NCBI RefSeq assembly: GCF_002005545.1
Contig: NZ_LBMT01000001.1
Span: forward strand, 312,579 to 376,578
Direction: 5' to 3'
From: Streptococcus mitis
GTDB taxonomy: Bacteria; Bacillota; Bacilli; Lactobacillales; Streptococcaceae
DNA: 64,000 nt
Part shown: in pieces, positions 1 through 9,672 of the stretch
Layout of the letters: every line of letters begins with the position of its first letter
How positions within the stretch are numbered: the first letter of the stretch is position 1
Position numbers and translations under genes: made by a program
Notes under the pieces: model-generated
The model's input: only the letters and a program-made list of their open reading frames with translations
What the model was told of the DNA's origin: nothing
Databases searched by the model: none

Positions 1-368
1 CCCAAGATATCTATGTCGATGGAAATCGTATCGGTGAAATCGGCGCAGCTGTCCTCAAAGATCGTCGTGATCTATCTGAAGACGGTGTCGTTCTAGCAGT
101 CGCAACTGTTGACTTCAAATCACAGATGATTCTGTCTGGTCCAGACATCCTCAGCCGAGGCTTTGTCTACATGAGAGAGTCTGGCGACCTGATTCGCCAA
201 AGCCAGCGCATCCTCTTCAATGCAATTCGTATCGCACTGAAAAACAAGGATGCTAGCGTGCAATCTGTCAATGGTGCCATTGTCAACGCTATTCGCCCCT
301 TCCTTTATGAAAATACAGAACGTGAACCGATTATCATCCCTATGATCCTCACACCAGATGAAGAATAA
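1..368 (+). CDS. rnj: Ribonuclease J, C-terminal fragment (cut by window edge)
   Basis: The reading frame is open from base 3 to a TAA at 366-368 and is cut on the left by the window edge, so only about 121 C-terminal residues are visible. They read as the last part of an RNase J metallo-beta-lactamase/beta-CASP nuclease: a strand-rich stretch with DGNRIGEIG, then VDFKSQMILSGPDILSRGF and a helical end finishing in LTPDEE. RNase J is a 5'-3' exo- and endoribonuclease for mRNA decay and rRNA processing in Gram-positives. The catalytic histidines lie outside the window. Placement next to mnmG, nudix and mnmA matches the pneumococcal order. RNase J1 versus J2 cannot be decided from this piece. 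The inner ATG at 126 is not the true start, because the homologous frame continues upstream of it. Confidence 0.85.
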   Translation, partial: QDIYVDGNRIGEIGAAVLKDRRDLSEDGVVLAVATVDFKSQMILSGPDILSRGFVYMRESGDLIRQSQRILFNAIRIALKNKDASVQSVNGAIVNAIRPFLYENTEREPIIIPMILTPDEE

Positions 369-376
369 AGCAAGAA

Positions 377-405
377 AACAGCCCCGAAAACGGAGCTGTT
401 TTTCT
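377..405 (+). terminator. Intrinsic terminator after RNase J
   Basis: AACAGCCCCG and CGGAGCTGTT pair around an AAAA loop, followed by TTTTTCTC. It starts 8 bases after the RNase J stop codon. Confidence 0.85.
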
Positions 406-427
406 CTATGCTTTCTTTTGAGATTGA

Positions 428-560
428 AACTCAATAAAAATCGAAATCAGACTAGAAGGCTAGGCGAAAGCATAACTTGAGTTAGCTCCCATAGTTCGGG
501 GAACTATGGGAGGCTGGAGATGAATCAAAGCCAAGCTTTGAACTCATTCGTAAGAAGCCG
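428..560. repeat. BOX-like small interspersed element with a 12-bp hairpin
   Basis: The left 45 bases (ACTCAAT.AAAATC...CTAG..GGCTAGGCG) resemble the end of a pneumococcal BOX element read in reverse, compared with the clear BOX at 25884-26024. The middle does not match the usual boxB. It holds a perfect 12-bp stem (CTCCCATAGTTC at 486-497, loop GGG, GAACTATGGGAG at 501-512) and then CAAAG-CCAAG-CTTTG at 526-540. It fills the gap between convergent RNase J and mnmG. It is either a divergent BOX or another miniature element. Confidence 0.45.
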
Positions 561-568
561 ACGACGTA

Positions 569-2482
569 TCATTTTGATTTTTGAAGAGTTTTAGAAATAC
601 TACGATTTTTACCTTCCAGATAGACCATCAAAATAGAAATATCTGCTGGGTTTACTCCCGAAATACGACTGGCTTGGCCGATGGTTTCTGGATTGATAAG
701 TTTGAACTTCTGACGAGCTTCGGTTGCAATAGAATCAATGTCATCCCAGTCAATATTGGCTGGAATGCGTTTTTCTTCCATGCGTTTCATCTTGGCAACC
801 TGGTCCATAGCTTTTGAAATATAGCCTTCGTACTTGATTTCTGTTTCAATCAATTCGATAATCTTGTCATCCAAGTCCTCTGCTGCTGGCCCGATGAAAG
901 CCACCACATCTTGATAAGAAACTTCTGGACGGCGAAGGAATTCTTTGGCTGTCACCGCATCTGTCAACGGCTTGAAGCCCATCTCCTCAACCTTGGCATT
1001 GGTTTCCTTGACTGGCTTGAGTTTGATGCTGTCTAGGCGTTTCATCTCATTTTCAAATTGATTTTTCTTGATTTCAAAGCGAGCCCAGCGTTCATCATCC
1101 ACAAGACCAATCTCACGCCCCATCTCAGTCAAACGCATATCAGCATTGTCATGGCGGAGAATGAGACGGTATTCAGCACGACTGGTCAAGAGACGATAGG
1201 GTTCAATGGTTCCCTTGGTCACCAAGTCATCAATCATCACCCCAATATAACCGTCACTGCGCTTCAAAATCAACTCAGGCTTGCCTTGGATTTTCAGAGC
1301 TGCATTGATCCCAGCGATAATCCCTTGGCCAGCAGCTTCTTCATAACCTGACGTTCCATTTGTCTGTCCAGCAGTGAAAAGACCTGAGATTTTCTTGGTT
1401 TCCAGAGTCGCACGCAACTGATGAGGCAAGACCATATCATACTCAATGGCATAACCTGTTCGCATCATCTCTGCATTTTCCAAACCTTTGATAGAATGAA
1501 CAAGTTCACGTTGCACATCCTCAGGGAGACTGGTTGAGAGGCCTTGCACATAGACTTCCTCTGTATTGCGTCCCTCTGGCTCAAGGAAGAGTTGGTGGCG
1601 TTCCTTGTCCGCAAAGCGCACAATCTTGTCTTCAATCGACGGACAGTAACGAGGCCCCACTCCCTTGACCACACCTGTAAACATAGGCGCACGGTGGAGG
1701 TTGTTTTGAATAATCTCATGACTGGTACCGTTGGTATAGGTCAACCAGCATGGCACTTGGTCTTTGACATAATCCTCATCACGTGAAGTATAAGAGAAGT
1801 GATTAGGCGCTTCATCTCCTGGCTGAATCTCGGTCACATCGTAGTTGATTGAAGAAGCCTTGACACGTGGAGGGGTTCCTGTCTTGAAACGACCGATTTC
1901 GAGGCCCAGTTCCTTGAGATTGTCAGCAAGGTTAATAGAAGCTAGGCTGTGGTTAGGGCCTGACGAGTACTTGAGGTCTCCGATGATAATTTCCCCACGG
2001 AGAGCCGTCCCTGTCGTCACGATAACAGCCTTTGCAGCATACTCTTGATGGGTCGCTGTACGAACACCGACAACCTTGCCATCTTCCACCAAAATCTCGT
2101 CAATCATAGTCTGACGAAGGGTCAGATTTTCTTGATTTTCAACCGTCTTGCGCATTTCCTTAGAGTAAAGCTCCTTGTCAGCCTGCGCACGAAGGGCACG
2201 GACAGCTGGCCCCTTCCCTGTATTAAGCATCTTCATCTGGATGTAAGTCTTGTCAATGGTTTTGGCCATTTCACCACCGAGGGCATCAACTTCACGCACG
2301 ACAATTCCCTTGGCAGAACCACCGATAGAGGGGTTACAAGGCATGAAAGCCAGCATTTCAATGTTGATAGTCGCAAGCAAGACCTTACAGCCCATACGGC
2401 TAGCTGCTAGGGATGCTTCTACCCCAGCGTGTCCCGCACCGATTACAATAATATCGTATTCTTCAGTAAAATTATATGTCAT
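569..2482 (-). CDS. mnmG: tRNA uridine-5-carboxymethylaminomethyl modification enzyme MnmG (GidA)
   Basis: This 637-residue protein has the normal length for MnmG. With MnmE it forms the FAD-dependent complex that installs the cmnm5 group on U34 of tRNAs reading NNA/NNG codons. The N-terminus carries the FAD-binding Rossmann motif [17 protein letters not shown] near residue 16, followed by [11 protein letters not shown] near residue 50. The family signature [11 protein letters not shown] lies around residue 276. The C-terminal region is the helical domain that contacts MnmE and tRNA. It lies 9 bases downstream of the nudix gene on the same strand, so the two are probably cotranscribed from the promoter near 3060-3086. 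Its 3' end abuts the BOX-like element. Confidence 0.97.
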   Translation of the reverse strand: MTYNFTEEYDIIVIGAGHAGVEASLAASRMGCKVLLATINIEMLAFMPCNPSIGGSAKGIVVREVDALGGEMAKTIDKTYIQMKMLNTGKGPAVRALRAQADKELYSKEMRKTVENQENLTLRQTMIDEILVEDGKVVGVRTATHQEYAAKAVIVTTGTALRGEIIIGDLKYSSGPNHSLASINLADNLKELGLEIGRFKTGTPPRVKASSINYDVTEIQPGDEAPNHFSYTSRDEDYVKDQVPCWLTYTNGTSHEIIQNNLHRAPMFTGVVKGVGPRYCPSIEDKIVRFADKERHQLFLEPEGRNTEEVYVQGLSTSLPEDVQRELVHSIKGLENAEMMRTGYAIEYDMVLPHQLRATLETKKISGLFTAGQTNGTSGYEEAAGQGIIAGINAALKIQGKPELILKRSDGYIGVMIDDLVTKGTIEPYRLLTSRAEYRLILRHDNADMRLTEMGREIGLVDDERWARFEIKKNQFENEMKRLDSIKLKPVKETNAKVEEMGFKPLTDAVTAKEFLRRPEVSYQDVVAFIGPAAEDLDDKIIELIETEIKYEGYISKAMDQVAKMKRMEEKRIPANIDWDDIDSIATEARQKFKLINPETIGQASRISGVNPADISILMVYLEGKNRSISKTLQKSK

Positions 2483-2491
2483 GTTTCTCTC

Positions 2492-2947
2492 CTATTCCTC
2501 AAGATGGATGTGTCTTAGTTGGCCGTTCCAATCGGGTAAGGCTGTTTTTAAAAAGGCTGGAACTAGTTGAAAATCCTCAAGCTTATCCAAGTCAATCCAT
2601 TCACAGGGCTGCGTCTTCTCATCTTCCTGCATGGTCAATGGGGCATCCTCAAGCAAATCCACCAGATAATGAAACTCGATATTGTGATAATAAACACCGT
2701 CCTGTTCAAAACGATTTTCAACCACAAAAGCTAGTTGCCCAGCTTGAGCTTTGACACCCAGTTCTTCCCTCACTTCACGGACTACCGCGTCTTCCGTGCT
2801 TTCATTGACTTGAATCGCACCACCAATAGTGTAATACTTGCCCTTATCTCTGGTGACTAGAAGCTTGCGATTTTGAAGAATCAAAGCTGTCGCCCGAACT
2901 CCAAAAACCGTATTGTCTACTTTTGTCCGAAAGTCTTGTTGAGTCAT
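2492..2947 (-). CDS. Nudix (MutT-like) hydrolase
   Basis: This 151-residue protein has a clear Nudix box, GAIQVNESTEDAVVREV followed by REELGV, at about residues 44-66. That motif binds metal and cleaves nucleoside-diphosphate-linked substrates. The substrate cannot be read from the sequence, so 'MutT' should be taken as a family label. I chose the ATG at 2947, giving MTQQDF at the N-terminus, because AAAGGA sits at proper distance before it. An upstream in-frame ATG at 2974 would add nine residues without a ribosome-binding site. The gene precedes mnmG by 9 bases and appears to be the first gene of that operon. Confidence 0.92.
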   Translation of the reverse strand: MTQQDFRTKVDNTVFGVRATALILQNRKLLVTRDKGKYYTIGGAIQVNESTEDAVVREVREELGVKAQAGQLAFVVENRFEQDGVYYHNIEFHYLVDLLEDAPLTMQEDEKTQPCEWIDLDKLEDFQLVPAFLKTALPDWNGQLRHIHLEE

Positions 2948-3058
2948 TTTTATCCTTTCCTTTAAACGACACAAAAACAGTCAAAACTCCAAAGAAGTGC
3001 AGGACAAAAAAGCCTGCAACATCCATGAGCTTTGACCATCATTTCTATTGCTTTTATT

Positions 3059-3086
3059 ATTGTAGCAAATTGAGAAAATTTGTCAA
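3059..3086 (-). promoter_or_regulatory. Sigma-70 promoter for nudix-mnmG
   Basis: On the minus strand TTGACA (3081-3086), a 16-base spacer and TACAAT (3059-3064) lie about 110 bases upstream of the nudix start codon, just past the mnmA stop codon. Confidence 0.75.
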
Positions 3087-3087
3087 T

Positions 3088-4287
<1,200 letters not shown>

Positions 4288-4289
4288 TC

Positions 4290-4318
4290 ATTATAACATG
4301 CTTGGTTAGAGAAGACAA
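4290..4318 (-). promoter_or_regulatory. Promoter of mnmA
   Basis: The minus strand reads TTGTCT (4313-4318), 17 bases, then TATAAT (4290-4295). Confidence 0.75.
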
Positions 4319-4348
4319 GAAAGAGGGTGATAATCTACGAACCACTGG

Positions 4349-4366
4349 TTTTTATTGATAAAAACT
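4349..4366 (-). terminator. AT-rich hairpin after the small membrane operon
   Basis: GTTTTTAT and ATAAAAAC form a perfect 8-bp stem directly after the stop of the 71-residue gene. There is no long T run, so it is a weak terminator candidate. Confidence 0.4.
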
Positions 4367-4582
4367 TTAGTCATCATCGTCTCTATAAAAATATTTTCTA
4401 TACACTCTTGATAATACCAAAATTAATGCCAATATCATACCAAGAGCTATAATAATAGAATTTATTAGATTTATTTTAGTATATCCAATCACTAGTCCAA
4501 TAATTGGACTAGTAGACATGCTTAGATATAATAAAAATAACAAAAAATGAATTTCACCAATTCCTGCAAAAAAATGTTTCAT
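4367..4582 (-). CDS. Small two-helix membrane protein, unknown function
   Basis: I do not recognise this 71-residue protein. It has two hydrophobic segments, roughly residues 10-33 and 37-58, then a basic and acidic tail ending YRKYFYRDDDD, which suggests two transmembrane helices. A weak GGGAT precedes the ATG. It is the last gene of a minus-strand set (4997-5728, 4631-4843, 4367-4582) transcribed away from the Rgg-type regulator at 5885. Small membrane proteins beside Rgg regulators are often bacteriocin-immunity or peptide-related genes, but nothing in this sequence proves that role. The DNA is much more AT-rich than mnmA next door, a sign of accessory DNA. Confidence 0.65.
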   Translation of the reverse strand: MKHFFAGIGEIHFLLFLLYLSMSTSPIIGLVIGYTKINLINSIIIALGMILALILVLSRVYRKYFYRDDDD

Positions 4583-4630
4583 TTTAAATATCCCAATTTT
4601 ACCTTTCGTCTTAATAATCCATTAACAACT

Positions 4631-4843
4631 CTATTGACTTCTCTTTTTTTTGAAAAATCTTGATAGCAAATTTGCTCCACTTAATGCCACTAAAATTTCA
4701 ATAGGCAAAAAATAGTAATCCCATATCAAATGAGAAATCAGCAATGTTAGAAATAGTATACAGTCAATATAACTATTCTGAAAATACTCTGTAATTACAT
4801 AATACAGAAATGCCACAACCACTGCAATTAAAACAACCATCAT
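4631..4843 (-). CDS. Small membrane protein, unknown function
   Basis: This 70-residue protein is almost wholly hydrophobic, with two or three membrane segments (about residues 1-18, 25-45 and 46-62) and a basic end FFKKKRSQ. That end predicts a cytoplasmic C-terminus by the positive-inside rule. Two adjacent ATG codons begin the frame, with AGGA about ten bases before. It sits 48 bases upstream of the 71-residue gene in the same direction and belongs to the AT-rich operon divergent from rgg copy 1. I cannot assign a family; an immunity-type role is a guess from context. Confidence 0.6.
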   Translation of the reverse strand: MMVVLIAVVVAFLYYVITEYFQNSYIDCILFLTLLISHLIWDYYFLPIEILVALSGANLLSRFFKKKRSQ

Positions 4844-4873
4844 AATACTATTATCCTGTCCTTCTCACTAACT

Positions 4874-4996
4874 CTATTTCCAAAATTTCATTTTTGGGGG
4901 ACTTAGTAACGCAATTCCAATTAGCAATACACCTAATATAAATAAAAGTATTTCCCAAAATTTATTCTCAGTTTTAATAAAGATACCATATCTATC
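4874..4996 (-). other. In-frame 40-codon extension after the stop of the 243-residue membrane protein
   Basis: Directly after the TGA of the gene at 4997-5728 the same frame stays open for 40 codons to a TAG at 4874-4876. It encodes a hydrophobic helix (FWEILLFILGVLLIGIALL) with a basic end (PKMKFWK). No ATG or GTG begins it. It may be the original C-terminal helix cut off by a nonsense change, or a decayed small gene. Confidence 0.5.
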
Positions 4997-5728
4997 TCAT
5001 TTCTTATTTTTAAATAATTCGTACTCTTTTTCTCTGATAAAGGGAAGTGAGAAATTAGAAAAAATTAGTAGAATTGAAAACAGATATTCGTCTTTTTGTA
5101 TCACTAAAACATAACCTAAAAATATATAGACAATCAAATCTAGTACAAAAAGAGAAAATATCCTCCTTTTCATTACCTTACTTGTCTTAAAAATTCCGTT
5201 TAATAGAAGCTTTATCGTAGTATCTACACAAATTTTTATCAAAAAGATAAGAGCCAATACACGATTATCAACTGTACCATGAAGAATAAATGGAAATATA
5301 GTTAATATAAAACTAGAAATCTCTAAATATTTTATCCAAGGAGATTGAGACATCTTACTTTTAAACTGACTGATTTTCCTATACTCGCTAGCTAATCTAG
5401 TATCAAAATCTTTACCAATTATATTAAAGATTAAGAACTCCAGGATAAAAATACTGATTAATACGATATAAGTAGAAACCTTTCCTGGGAAATATTTATT
5501 GATTAAAATCGGGAAAATCATTAACAGAATTGAGTTTATGGCTAGACAGATAGATACTATTTTATTTTTCACTGAATATATAGGGAGCGATACTATCGCA
5601 TAGAGAAACGCTAAAAAAATAAGCAAGAAATACTCAGTGCTGCTAATTAGCGGCGCCCTTAATGATAAAAATAGATAGGCCCCCCACACGATGATATGCG
5701 CTTTACGAATTGACTCTAGATTACTCAT
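4997..5728 (-). CDS. Polytopic membrane protein divergent from Rgg regulator
   Basis: This 243-residue protein shows about six or seven hydrophobic segments spread over its length, with charged loops such as GKDFDTRLASEYRKISQFKSK near residue 110. No transporter or protease motif is visible, so the function is unknown. I chose the ATG at 5728 because AGGAAG lies seven to eight bases before it. The frame extends nine codons further upstream without such a site. It is the first gene of the AT-rich operon divergent from the Rgg gene, with a 156-base shared intergenic region. A TTGACA occurs at 5767-5772 on this strand but no good -10 follows, as expected for an activator-dependent promoter. The stop codon is followed by an in-frame open stretch described separately. 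Confidence 0.7.
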   Translation of the reverse strand: MSNLESIRKAHIIVWGAYLFLSLRAPLISSTEYFLLIFLAFLYAIVSLPIYSVKNKIVSICLAINSILLMIFPILINKYFPGKVSTYIVLISIFILEFLIFNIIGKDFDTRLASEYRKISQFKSKMSQSPWIKYLEISSFILTIFPFILHGTVDNRVLALIFLIKICVDTTIKLLLNGIFKTSKVMKRRIFSLFVLDLIVYIFLGYVLVIQKDEYLFSILLIFSNFSLPFIREKEYELFKNKK

Positions 5729-5802
5729 GCTTCTTCCTCTTATCCTTGGTTCCATTTTTAAACTATGTCAACCTTTTTCACGAATTTATTTCGACTTTCT
5801 TT

Positions 5803-5830
5803 TTTACTTTTTACATTGCTATGATACAAT
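5803..5830 (+). promoter_or_regulatory. Promoter of rgg copy 1
   Basis: TTTACT (5803-5808), 16 bases, TACAAT (5825-5830). The motif TTTTTCACGAA occurs at 5774-5784 and 5862-5872, on both sides of this promoter, and is a candidate regulator site. AAAAGGAG precedes the start codon. Confidence 0.6.
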
Positions 5831-5884
5831 ATTTTTAATAGGATTTTATTATTTGTTAACTTTTTTCACGAAAAGGAGTAAATC

Positions 5885-6748
5885 ATGCGTTATGATTTCG
5901 GAAAGGTCTATAAAGAAATACGTGAGTCAAAGGGGCTGACCCAAGAAGAGGTCTGTGGGGGTGTTCTCTCAAGAACTAGCTTATCAAAAATCGAAAGTGG
6001 CAAGACAACCCCAAAATATGAAAATATGGAATTTCTTCTCCGTCAAATCAATATGAGTTTTGAAGAGTTTGACTATATCTGTCAACTTTATCAACCAAGT
6101 CAACGCACAGAGATTATGCAAACCTATCTCAATATGCGTTCCATTATCGGGACCAGCGATCTTGTCAATTTAATTCAAAAATGCCAAGACTACCTCAAGA
6201 CCCACCACGATCTCCCTGTAGAAGAAATCAGAGACATGCTTGAAGTTGTCATTTATATCCGTCAACACGGGACAGGGGAACTATCAGATCACGCAGAACA
6301 GGTTGTCAAGAAACTTTGGAGGAAAATTGAAAAACAAGATACATGGTATGAGAGTGATCTGAAAATCCTCAACACCATTCTTTTCAGTTTTTCCATTGAT
6401 CACCTCCATCTCATTACTGGAAAAATCCTGCAACGCTTGGAAGTCTATAAAAACTACCAACATTTATATGACTTACGAATGGCAATCCTACTCAACCTTT
6501 CCACCATTTACTTATACAATCAAGACAAAAACATGTGTAAGCAAATCTGCTACACTTTACTAGAAGATGCCAAGAACAAGAAAAGCTACGATAGGCTTGC
6601 TATCTGCTATGTCCGCATCGGGATTTGTAGGGATGATGCTAAACTTATCCAAAAAGGTTTCTCACTTCTAGAGCTGACCGAGGAAACTTCTATGCTGTCT
6701 CATCTCAAAAAAGAAGTAGAGACCTATTATCAACCAAAGAAATTATAA
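5885..6748 (+). CDS. Rgg/MutR-family transcriptional regulator, copy 1
   Basis: This 287-residue protein has the length and build of Rgg regulators. An N-terminal helix-turn-helix (about residues 6-60, with GLTQEEVC and SRTSLSKIESG) is followed by an all-helical C-terminal domain that in this family usually binds a short hydrophobic pheromone. It is most likely a quorum-type regulator of neighbouring genes. It is a close paralogue of the protein at 14628-15491. The N-terminal 80 and last 130 residues are nearly identical, while residues about 80-125 differ (TSDLVNLIQK here). It is divergent from a three-gene membrane-protein operon. No short pheromone gene of the usual SHP type is visible nearby. 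A similarity to the pneumococcal rtg-locus regulator is possible but I cannot confirm it. Confidence 0.88.
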   Translation: MRYDFGKVYKEIRESKGLTQEEVCGGVLSRTSLSKIESGKTTPKYENMEFLLRQINMSFEEFDYICQLYQPSQRTEIMQTYLNMRSIIGTSDLVNLIQKCQDYLKTHHDLPVEEIRDMLEVVIYIRQHGTGELSDHAEQVVKKLWRKIEKQDTWYESDLKILNTILFSFSIDHLHLITGKILQRLEVYKNYQHLYDLRMAILLNLSTIYLYNQDKNMCKQICYTLLEDAKNKKSYDRLAICYVRIGICRDDAKLIQKGFSLLELTEETSMLSHLKKEVETYYQPKKL

Positions 6749-6776
6749 AAAAGTCGAGGGGGTTCCTCGACCTTTT
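6747..6776. terminator. Terminator after rgg copy 1
   Basis: GTCGAGG (6753-6759) pairs with CCTCGAC (6765-6771), flanked by an A run and TTTT, so it can work in both directions. It is the duplicate of the hairpin at 15491-15519. Confidence 0.85.
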
Positions 6777-6799
6777 CATATTATTCTGTTCGTTATTTC

Positions 6800-6883
6800 T
6801 TAATACCAGTCGTTGTTAAGCCAGAAATTTTTAGCTCTGCCAAGCCACATGGTGTGCTTACTACTATGTGTCCATGTCACCAT
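6800..6883 (-). pseudogene. 3' stub of a LysM-protein gene carried by the duplication
   Basis: The minus strand encodes a short frame of 27 codons ending AKNFWLNNDWY and a TAA. This matches the end of the intact LysM protein at 15542-16162 (AKNFWLNNGWY). Upstream of that match the sequence is unrelated and there is no ribosome-binding site. It is a remnant that shows the duplicated block came from a site next to the LysM gene. Confidence 0.75.
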
Positions 6884-6987
6884 GAATCGCCGAACGATTT
6901 AACGAGAAAGTATGACTTTTACGTTTATCCCAACTCAATTATGACATCTTTTTTCAAAAGTCAATATCTCTCACTTTTTTAACGATA
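6884..6987. other. Non-coding stretch between the LysM stub and argH
   Basis: No gene, promoter or repeat is apparent here. The only notable item is the argH terminator that follows on the right. Confidence 0.5.
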
Positions 6988-7027
6988 AGAAAGAGGCTGA
7001 TAAATCATCTCAGCCTCTCTTTCTTAC
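6988..7027 (-). terminator. Terminator of the argG-argH operon
   Basis: On the minus strand AAAGAGAGGCTGA and TCAGCCTCTTT pair around GATGATTTA, shortly after the argH stop codon. Confidence 0.85.
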
Positions 7028-7039
7028 TTTGCAAACAAA

Positions 7040-8431
7040 TCAATTTTTCCCTTTAAGTTCTTTCTTAGCTTGTTCTATCTGGTATTTCACTTGGTCAAAC
7101 CCTGTACCTCCCAAAGAATTTCGTCTTTGAACAGCAGTTTTAGGTTGCAAGTAGACATAAATATCCTCAGCAATGAGGGAATGATAGGTTTGCAATTCCT
7201 CCAAAGTCCAATCTTGAATATTTTTAGCAGACTTGATAGAGTCTAACACTAATCTTCCCACAACCTCATGAGCCTCTCTAAATGGCAAGCCTTTCCCTGC
7301 CAAATAATCTGCCAACTCAGTTGCATTTGAAAAGTCCTTCTCTGTCGACTCTTGCATTTTTTCCTTGTTTACCTGCAAGCTAGATAACATACCTGCCAAT
7401 ACATCGAGGGAATTTAAAATCGTTTCGACCGTATCAAACATTCCTTCCTTATCCTCTTGCAGATCCTTATTATAAGCTAAGGGCAAGGACTTCATGACTG
7501 TCAATAGTCCAAACAGATTCCCATAAACTCTACCAGTCTTTCCTCGAATCAACTCAGCCATATCTGGATTTTTCTTTTGGGGCATAATAGAGGAACCTGT
7601 TGTAAACGTATCTGACAAGGTAATGAATTGGTACTCAAAACTACACCAATTGATCATTTCTTCGCAAAAACGGCTCATATGCATCATGAGTATGCTGGCG
7701 TTGGATAGAAATTCTAAGATAAAATCGCGATCACTAACAGCATCCAAAGAGTTTGTATAAGGTTGCTTAAACTCCAGCAAATCGCTAGACAATTGGCGAT
7801 CAATGGGGAAAGTCGTTCCCGCCAAAGCCGCCGCACCTAGAGGGCATAGGTCTGTATGCTTCTGGTTAAATCCAAAACGTTCACTGTCTCTTTGAAACAT
7901 ATTGTAGTAAGCCATCAGGTGGTGGGCAAAACTAATAGGTTGGGCATGTTGCAGATGGGTATAGCCCGGCATGATCGTCTCCACATGATTTTCCGCCAAG
8001 TCTAATAAAACACCTTTGAGATGAGCTAGTTTATCTAGGACATGACCTAGTTGTTCCTTGAGATATAAGTGCATATCTGTCGCAACTTGGTCATTTCGAG
8101 AACGAGCTGTATGTAACTTCCCTGCAAGGGGACCGATTTTTTCTGTCAGCAACACTTCCATATTCATATGAATATCTTCGTTTGCGATATCAAAGTCAAG
8201 TTGACCTGCCTCTAGCTCTTCTAGGAGCTCTTTCAAGCCTGCTTGAATCTTTTCTGACTCATTCAAACTCAAAATGCCCGTCTGGCCCAACATCTGAACG
8301 TGGGCTAAGGAACCAATCACATCAAATTTAGCTAATTTTTGGTCAAAAGATATACTCGCACCAAAGCGCTCTACCCAGTCTTCGACAGTACCTTCAAAGC
8401 GACCACCCCATAATTTTGTATTCTTAGCCAT
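7040..8431 (-). CDS. argH: Argininosuccinate lyase
   Basis: This 463-residue protein has the normal length for ArgH, which splits argininosuccinate into arginine and fumarate in the cytoplasm. The fumarase/aspartase-superfamily signature [12 protein letters not shown] is present near residue 280 and contains the mobile catalytic serine. Motifs SRNDQVATD (near 110) and TPGYTHLQ-like [12 protein letters not shown] (near 155) fit the other conserved regions. AGAGAGGTGGATG lies just before the start. It follows argG by 28 bases and completes a binding-lipoprotein/argG/argH operon. In pneumococci argGH is an accessory pair, so the bracketing Rgg repeats are of interest. Confidence 0.97.
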   Translation of the reverse strand: MAKNTKLWGGRFEGTVEDWVERFGASISFDQKLAKFDVIGSLAHVQMLGQTGILSLNESEKIQAGLKELLEELEAGQLDFDIANEDIHMNMEVLLTEKIGPLAGKLHTARSRNDQVATDMHLYLKEQLGHVLDKLAHLKGVLLDLAENHVETIMPGYTHLQHAQPISFAHHLMAYYNMFQRDSERFGFNQKHTDLCPLGAAALAGTTFPIDRQLSSDLLEFKQPYTNSLDAVSDRDFILEFLSNASILMMHMSRFCEEMINWCSFEYQFITLSDTFTTGSSIMPQKKNPDMAELIRGKTGRVYGNLFGLLTVMKSLPLAYNKDLQEDKEGMFDTVETILNSLDVLAGMLSSLQVNKEKMQESTEKDFSNATELADYLAGKGLPFREAHEVVGRLVLDSIKSAKNIQDWTLEELQTYHSLIAEDIYVYLQPKTAVQRRNSLGGTGFDQVKYQIEQAKKELKGKN

Positions 8432-8459
8432 ATCACATCCACCTCTCTAGTCAATCGCC

Positions 8460-9656
8460 CTATTTGACGCTTTTTTGAACCTCAGAATGAACCTTAGTTG
8501 GAAGTCCCCACAACTTAATAAAGCCAACAGCTGCATCTTGGTCAAAGGTATCTGCACTAGTATACGTCGCCAAATTTTCATCGTAAAGTGAATTTGGTGA
8601 TTTCCGAGCTACGACCTGAGCACTTCCCTTATAGAGTTTGACTTTTGCAGTCCCATTGACAACTTTTTGAGTCTCTTTAATATAAGCAATCAAGGCTTGT
8701 GTAGCTGGAGTAAACCACAAAGCATTATAAATGAGATTTGATAATTCATTTTCTATAATTGGTTTAAAATGAGCCACTTCTCTCACAAGCGTCAAGTCCT
8801 CAATTTCCTTATGAGCTGTCAGCAAGGTCACTGCCCCTGGACACTCATAGATTTCTCTTGATTTAATTCCAACTAAACGATTTTCCACGTGGTCAATCCG
8901 TCCGACCCCATGTTTTCCAGCTATTTCATTGAGTTTTTGAATCAAATCTGCCAATTTTAGCCCTTCTCCATTGAGGGAAACTGGAACACCTTCACTAAAC
9001 TCAATATCAATGTATTCTGGCGTGTCTGGAGCTTGCTCTGGAGAAGATGTGATGCCAAAGGCTTCTTCTGGAGCCTGATTCCATGGATTTTCCAAAATAC
9101 CACACTCATTGGCACGTCCCCAAAGATTTTGGTCGACAGAGTAGGGATTGTCAAGGTCAGCAGGAACAGGTACTCCATTTTCCTTGGCATAATGAATTTC
9201 TTCCTCCCTAGACCATTTCCATTCACGAACTGGCGCAATCACTTTTAAATTGGGATCCAAGGCTGCAATCGATACTTCAAAACGCACTTGGTCATTCCCC
9301 TTACCTGTACAACCATGAGCAATTGTAGTCGCTCCTGTCTGATGCGCTATTTCAACCAATTTTTTAGAAATAAGAGGGCGGCTCAAGGCAGATACCAAGG
9401 GGTACTTTTGTTCATAATAGGCATGTGACTGAAGAGCCACTAGCACATAATCTGTAGCAAATTCGTCCTTAACATCAATGACATAAGATTCGACTGCCCC
9501 AACCTTAAGAGCCTTATCATGGATGAAATCTAAGTCTTTCCCTTCACCCACATCCATACAAACTGCAACAACATCATAATCTTTCTTTAACCAGGTAATA
9601 GCAACTGATGTGTCCAAACCGCCAGAATAGGCCAAAATTACTTTTTCTTTACTCAT
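8460..9656 (-). CDS. argG: Argininosuccinate synthase
   Basis: This 398-residue protein is ArgG, which joins citrulline and aspartate with ATP to make argininosuccinate. The pyrophosphatase-type ATP site [10 protein letters not shown] lies near residue 9. [15 protein letters not shown]-like [14 protein letters not shown] lies near residue 115 and the EGKDLDF region near 38. I chose the start at 9656 ([13 protein letters not shown]) because it matches the family N-terminus and has AAGGAAAAG before it; the frame continues 17 codons upstream. There are 16 bases between it and the preceding lipoprotein gene. Citrulline would have to come from the arginine deiminase pathway or uptake, since no other arginine-synthesis genes are present in the window. 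Confidence 0.97.
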   Translation of the reverse strand: MSKEKVILAYSGGLDTSVAITWLKKDYDVVAVCMDVGEGKDLDFIHDKALKVGAVESYVIDVKDEFATDYVLVALQSHAYYEQKYPLVSALSRPLISKKLVEIAHQTGATTIAHGCTGKGNDQVRFEVSIAALDPNLKVIAPVREWKWSREEEIHYAKENGVPVPADLDNPYSVDQNLWGRANECGILENPWNQAPEEAFGITSSPEQAPDTPEYIDIEFSEGVPVSLNGEGLKLADLIQKLNEIAGKHGVGRIDHVENRLVGIKSREIYECPGAVTLLTAHKEIEDLTLVREVAHFKPIIENELSNLIYNALWFTPATQALIAYIKETQKVVNGTAKVKLYKGSAQVVARKSPNSLYDENLATYTSADTFDQDAAVGFIKLWGLPTKVHSEVQKSVK

Positions 9657-9672
9657 GTTCTTTTCCTTCTTT

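Larger units (their letters stand above)
5795..6833 (+). repeat. Copy 1 of a 1.04-kb duplicated segment (rgg plus flanks)
   Basis: Bases 5795-6833 align with 14538-15575 at an offset of 8743, dropping to 8742 after one indel. The shared block holds the promoter, the whole rgg gene, its terminator and the 3' end of the LysM gene. Outside these limits the sequences are unrelated. The two copies are in direct orientation. Confidence 0.9.

Noticed and set aside
126-368. A separate 80-residue gene at the left edge
   Set aside because: The frame is open upstream to the window edge and the sequence continues the RNase J fold, so it is an internal ATG.
5765-5824. A 19-codon plus-strand frame (MSTFFTNLFR...) before rgg copy 1 as a pheromone gene
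   Set aside because: It overlaps the rgg promoter, has no ribosome-binding site, and does not look like known SHP peptides; it is also absent in the copy 2 region.
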